The notes under the pieces were generated by a model that was not told where the DNA came from, ran no database searches, and saw nothing but the letters and a program-made list of their open reading frames with translations. Positions 31,475 to 32,963 of a DNA stretch of 32,963 bases are shown here, piece by piece. This DNA is from Thermoanaerobacter uzonensis DSM 18761. GTDB lineage: Bacteria; Bacillota; Thermoanaerobacteria; Thermoanaerobacterales; Thermoanaerobacteraceae. Position 1 is the stretch's first letter. Each line of letters opens with the position of its first letter. The stretch spans positions 1-32,963 of the forward strand of contig NZ_FQUR01000022.1 of assembly GCF_900129115.1 (NCBI RefSeq), given 5' to 3'. Made by a program: the position numbers and the translations under genes.

Positions 31475-32120
31475 CTCAATTTGAAGGTTTTACCTTTAAT
31501 CCGTTATCTCAAATTGCAATTATTCTAATTGTTTATAGATCTCAAAAATTCTTCTTCACAATTAATTATAGCATGCACATTATAACACTTCTATGCATAA
31601 TTTTTTAAAGTTTTCTGTTGTTTGCCCCCGGCAGTTAAAACGAAAGGCGAGCAGGCGTATAATCTATGACGCAGGGGTAAACAAGAAAAGCACATTGCAT
31701 TAAGAGGTGCTTATTCGAACGGATTTTTGATTTGAGCAAAGAGAAAATGAAAAATTCACATCGATTATTTTGGAAAATAAAAAAGAGCATTTTAGGTTCC
31801 TTAATTTAATAATTTCTTTATAAAAGTAAGTTGAGTAAATAAAATTTTAGCTTTATAAAAGAAAACTTCTGTAATATACAATTTGAAATGCTAACAAAAC
31901 AAAAAAATGTATGTCACACAAAACGCTTATTATGGCAGAGTCCTAAAATATCATACTAAAGTAAAAATAGATTTGCTTTAATTATATAAAATTTACTAAA
32001 ATGTTACATTAATATCATATTTTTAAATTATCTTGAAATTTAATAAAAAACCGCAAATTATTTTAAATTATTTCAAAACAAAGAGAAAAATTACGTTTAA
32101 AAGTCAAAAAAAATAGCTTA
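31475..32120. other. AT-rich region with eroded copy C of the GC-rich element and an Rpn gene tail
   Basis: Bases 31620-31682 are a 63-bp shell matching the outer parts of copy B in inverted orientation (arms GTTTGCCCCCGGCAG and GCAGGGGTAAAC), but lacking the inner GGTCAAGG/CCTTGACC hairpin. Bases 31690-31757 match the left flank of copy B. Bases 31785-31850 on the minus strand read like the Rpn C-terminus (ending IKKLLN-stop) plus its decayed terminator. The rest is AT-rich without a gene I can support. Confidence 0.65.
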
Positions 32121-32127
32121 ACAGTAC

Positions 32128-32180
32128 TTGAAAAAACAAAAAGAGAAATTTATACTATCCTTATAGTGCAAGCGCTTGTA
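32128..32180 (+). promoter_or_regulatory. CGTase promoter with cre-like operator
   Basis: TTGAAA (32128-32133) and TATACT (32151-32156) are separated by 17 bp and form a good sigma-A promoter. TGCAAGCGCTTGTA (32167-32180), a near-palindrome close to the CcpA cre consensus TGTAAGCGCTTACA, begins a few bases after the expected transcription start. CcpA bound there would block early elongation when preferred sugars are present. Confidence 0.65.
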
Positions 32181-32205
32181 CTAAATTTAAAAAGGAGGTT
32201 TGTGT

Positions 32206-32963
32206 ATGAAGAAAACGCTTAAACTGCTGTCGATACTGTTAATAACCATTGCTCTTCTTTTTAGCTCAATTCCATCAGTACCAGCAGCACCGGATACTTC
32301 GGTTTCCAACGTCGTCAATTATTCGACAGATGTAATCTACCAGATAGTCACAGACCGTTTTTTAGATGGGAATCCCAGTAATAATCCAACAGGCGACTTA
32401 TATGACCCTACCCATACTAGTTTAAAGAAATATTTTGGTGGCGATTGGCAGGGTATTATTAACAAAATTAATGATGGTTATCTTATTGGTATGGGAATTA
32501 CAGCTATATGGATTTCTCAACCCGTAGAAAACATTTACGCAGTTTTACCAGATTCCACTTTTGGTGGAAGCACATCCTATCATGGTTACTGGGCACGAGA
32601 CTTCAAAAAGACAAATCCCTTTTTTGGAAGCTTTACAGATTTTCAAAATCTCATAGCAACAGCTCATGCTCACAATATAAAAGTTATAATAGACTTTGCA
32701 CCAAATCATACATCTCCTGCATCAGAGACAGACCCTACATATGGGGAAAATGGTAGATTATATGACAATGGAGTATTACTTGGTGGTTATACCAATGATA
32801 CAAATGGATATTTCCATCATTATGGAGGAACTAATTTTTCATCATATGAAGATGGAATTTACCGTAATTTATTTGACTTAGCAGATTTAGATCAGCAGAA
32901 TAGCACTATTGATTCATATTTAAAAGCGGCAATTAAACTATGGTTAGACATGGGGATTGATGG
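32206..32963 (+). CDS. Cyclodextrin glucanotransferase (partial, N-terminal 252 residues)
   Basis: The frame starts at ATG 32206 after AAAGGAGG and runs off the right edge. A signal peptide ([21 protein letters not shown], cleavage probably after PSVPA) precedes the mature start [27 protein letters not shown]13 features present are FFGGDWQGI-like and [13 protein letters not shown] segments and conserved region I, IIDFAPNH; the window ends at LDMGIDG, just before region II with the catalytic nucleophile. Bacterial CGTases are about 700 residues with domains A-E. The secreted enzyme turns starch into cyclodextrins and linear maltodextrins. The sequence is very close to the Thermoanaerobacter CGTase as I remember it. 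Confidence 0.9.
   Translation, partial: MKKTLKLLSILLITIALLFSSIPSVPAAPDTSVSNVVNYSTDVIYQIVTDRFLDGNPSNNPTGDLYDPTHTSLKKYFGGDWQGIINKINDGYLIGMGITAIWISQPVENIYAVLPDSTFGGSTSYHGYWARDFKKTNPFFGSFTDFQNLIATAHAHNIKVIIDFAPNHTSPASETDPTYGENGRLYDNGVLLGGYTNDTNGYFHHYGGTNFSSYEDGIYRNLFDLADLDQQNSTIDSYLKAAIKLWLDMGID

Overview
The window looks like chromosomal DNA of a thermophilic, saccharolytic Firmicute, most probably Thermoanaerobacter. The reasons are AT-rich codon use, strong Shine-Dalgarno sequences, TTG/GTG starts, and a cyclodextrin glucanotransferase at the right end whose N-terminal half closely resembles the Thermoanaerobacter enzyme I remember. No rRNA, tRNA, CRISPR array or intact transposase was recognised.

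Left part (1-11120): a dispersed Tad/Flp-type pilus locus. A small pilin end, two TadE-like pseudopilins, a TadZ/CpaE ATPase, a TadV/CpaA prepilin peptidase and a CpaB/RcpC protein are separated by accessory genes. These include a lipoprotein, a secreted Trp-rich 12-residue repeat protein broken by one amber codon, an Rpn-type nuclease, an LPD29-like protein and an MNT/HEPN toxin-antitoxin pair. GC-rich nested-hairpin elements lie between genes. A secreted copper-amine-oxidase-N/phosphodiester-glycosidase protein and a prepilin-peptidase relic close the region.

Middle part (11197-30468): a catabolic island of three units on the + strand. Unit 1 is a hydantoinase/oxoprolinase-type ATPase, a KDG-kinase-like PfkB kinase, a divergent hexulose-phosphate-synthase-like decarboxylase, a 6-phospho-3-hexuloisomerase-like SIS protein and a frameshifted HExxH protein; I know no pathway with this set. 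Unit 2 is a PrpR-type sigma-54 activator facing a consensus -24/-12 promoter, then a KdgT-type permease, a DUF1537 four-carbon acid sugar kinase and a PdxA2-type dehydrogenase. This should turn a tetronate into dihydroxyacetone phosphate plus CO2. Unit 3 is a PRD/EIIB regulator followed by the genes of the uncharacterised Enterococcus faecalis EF_0829-EF_0839 type cluster: an amidohydrolase, a PRD protein, SFCGS, DUF4312, DUF4311 and DUF4310 proteins, a DgaE-like PLP lyase, a DgaF-like aldolase and a Cof-type HAD phosphatase. The four small proteins look like an undescribed transport complex feeding the lyase and aldolase.

Right part (30469-32963): about 1.7 kb of decayed DNA with an inverted, eroded copy of the 6.5-8.06 kb segment (Rpn tail, GC-rich element, antitoxin, cut-off toxin), then the CGTase gene with a sigma-A promoter and a cre-like operator. 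The inverted copies bracket about 23 kb including the whole catabolic island. Three apparent frameshifts lie at or next to short A or T runs, so sequencing error must be excluded before calling those genes dead.
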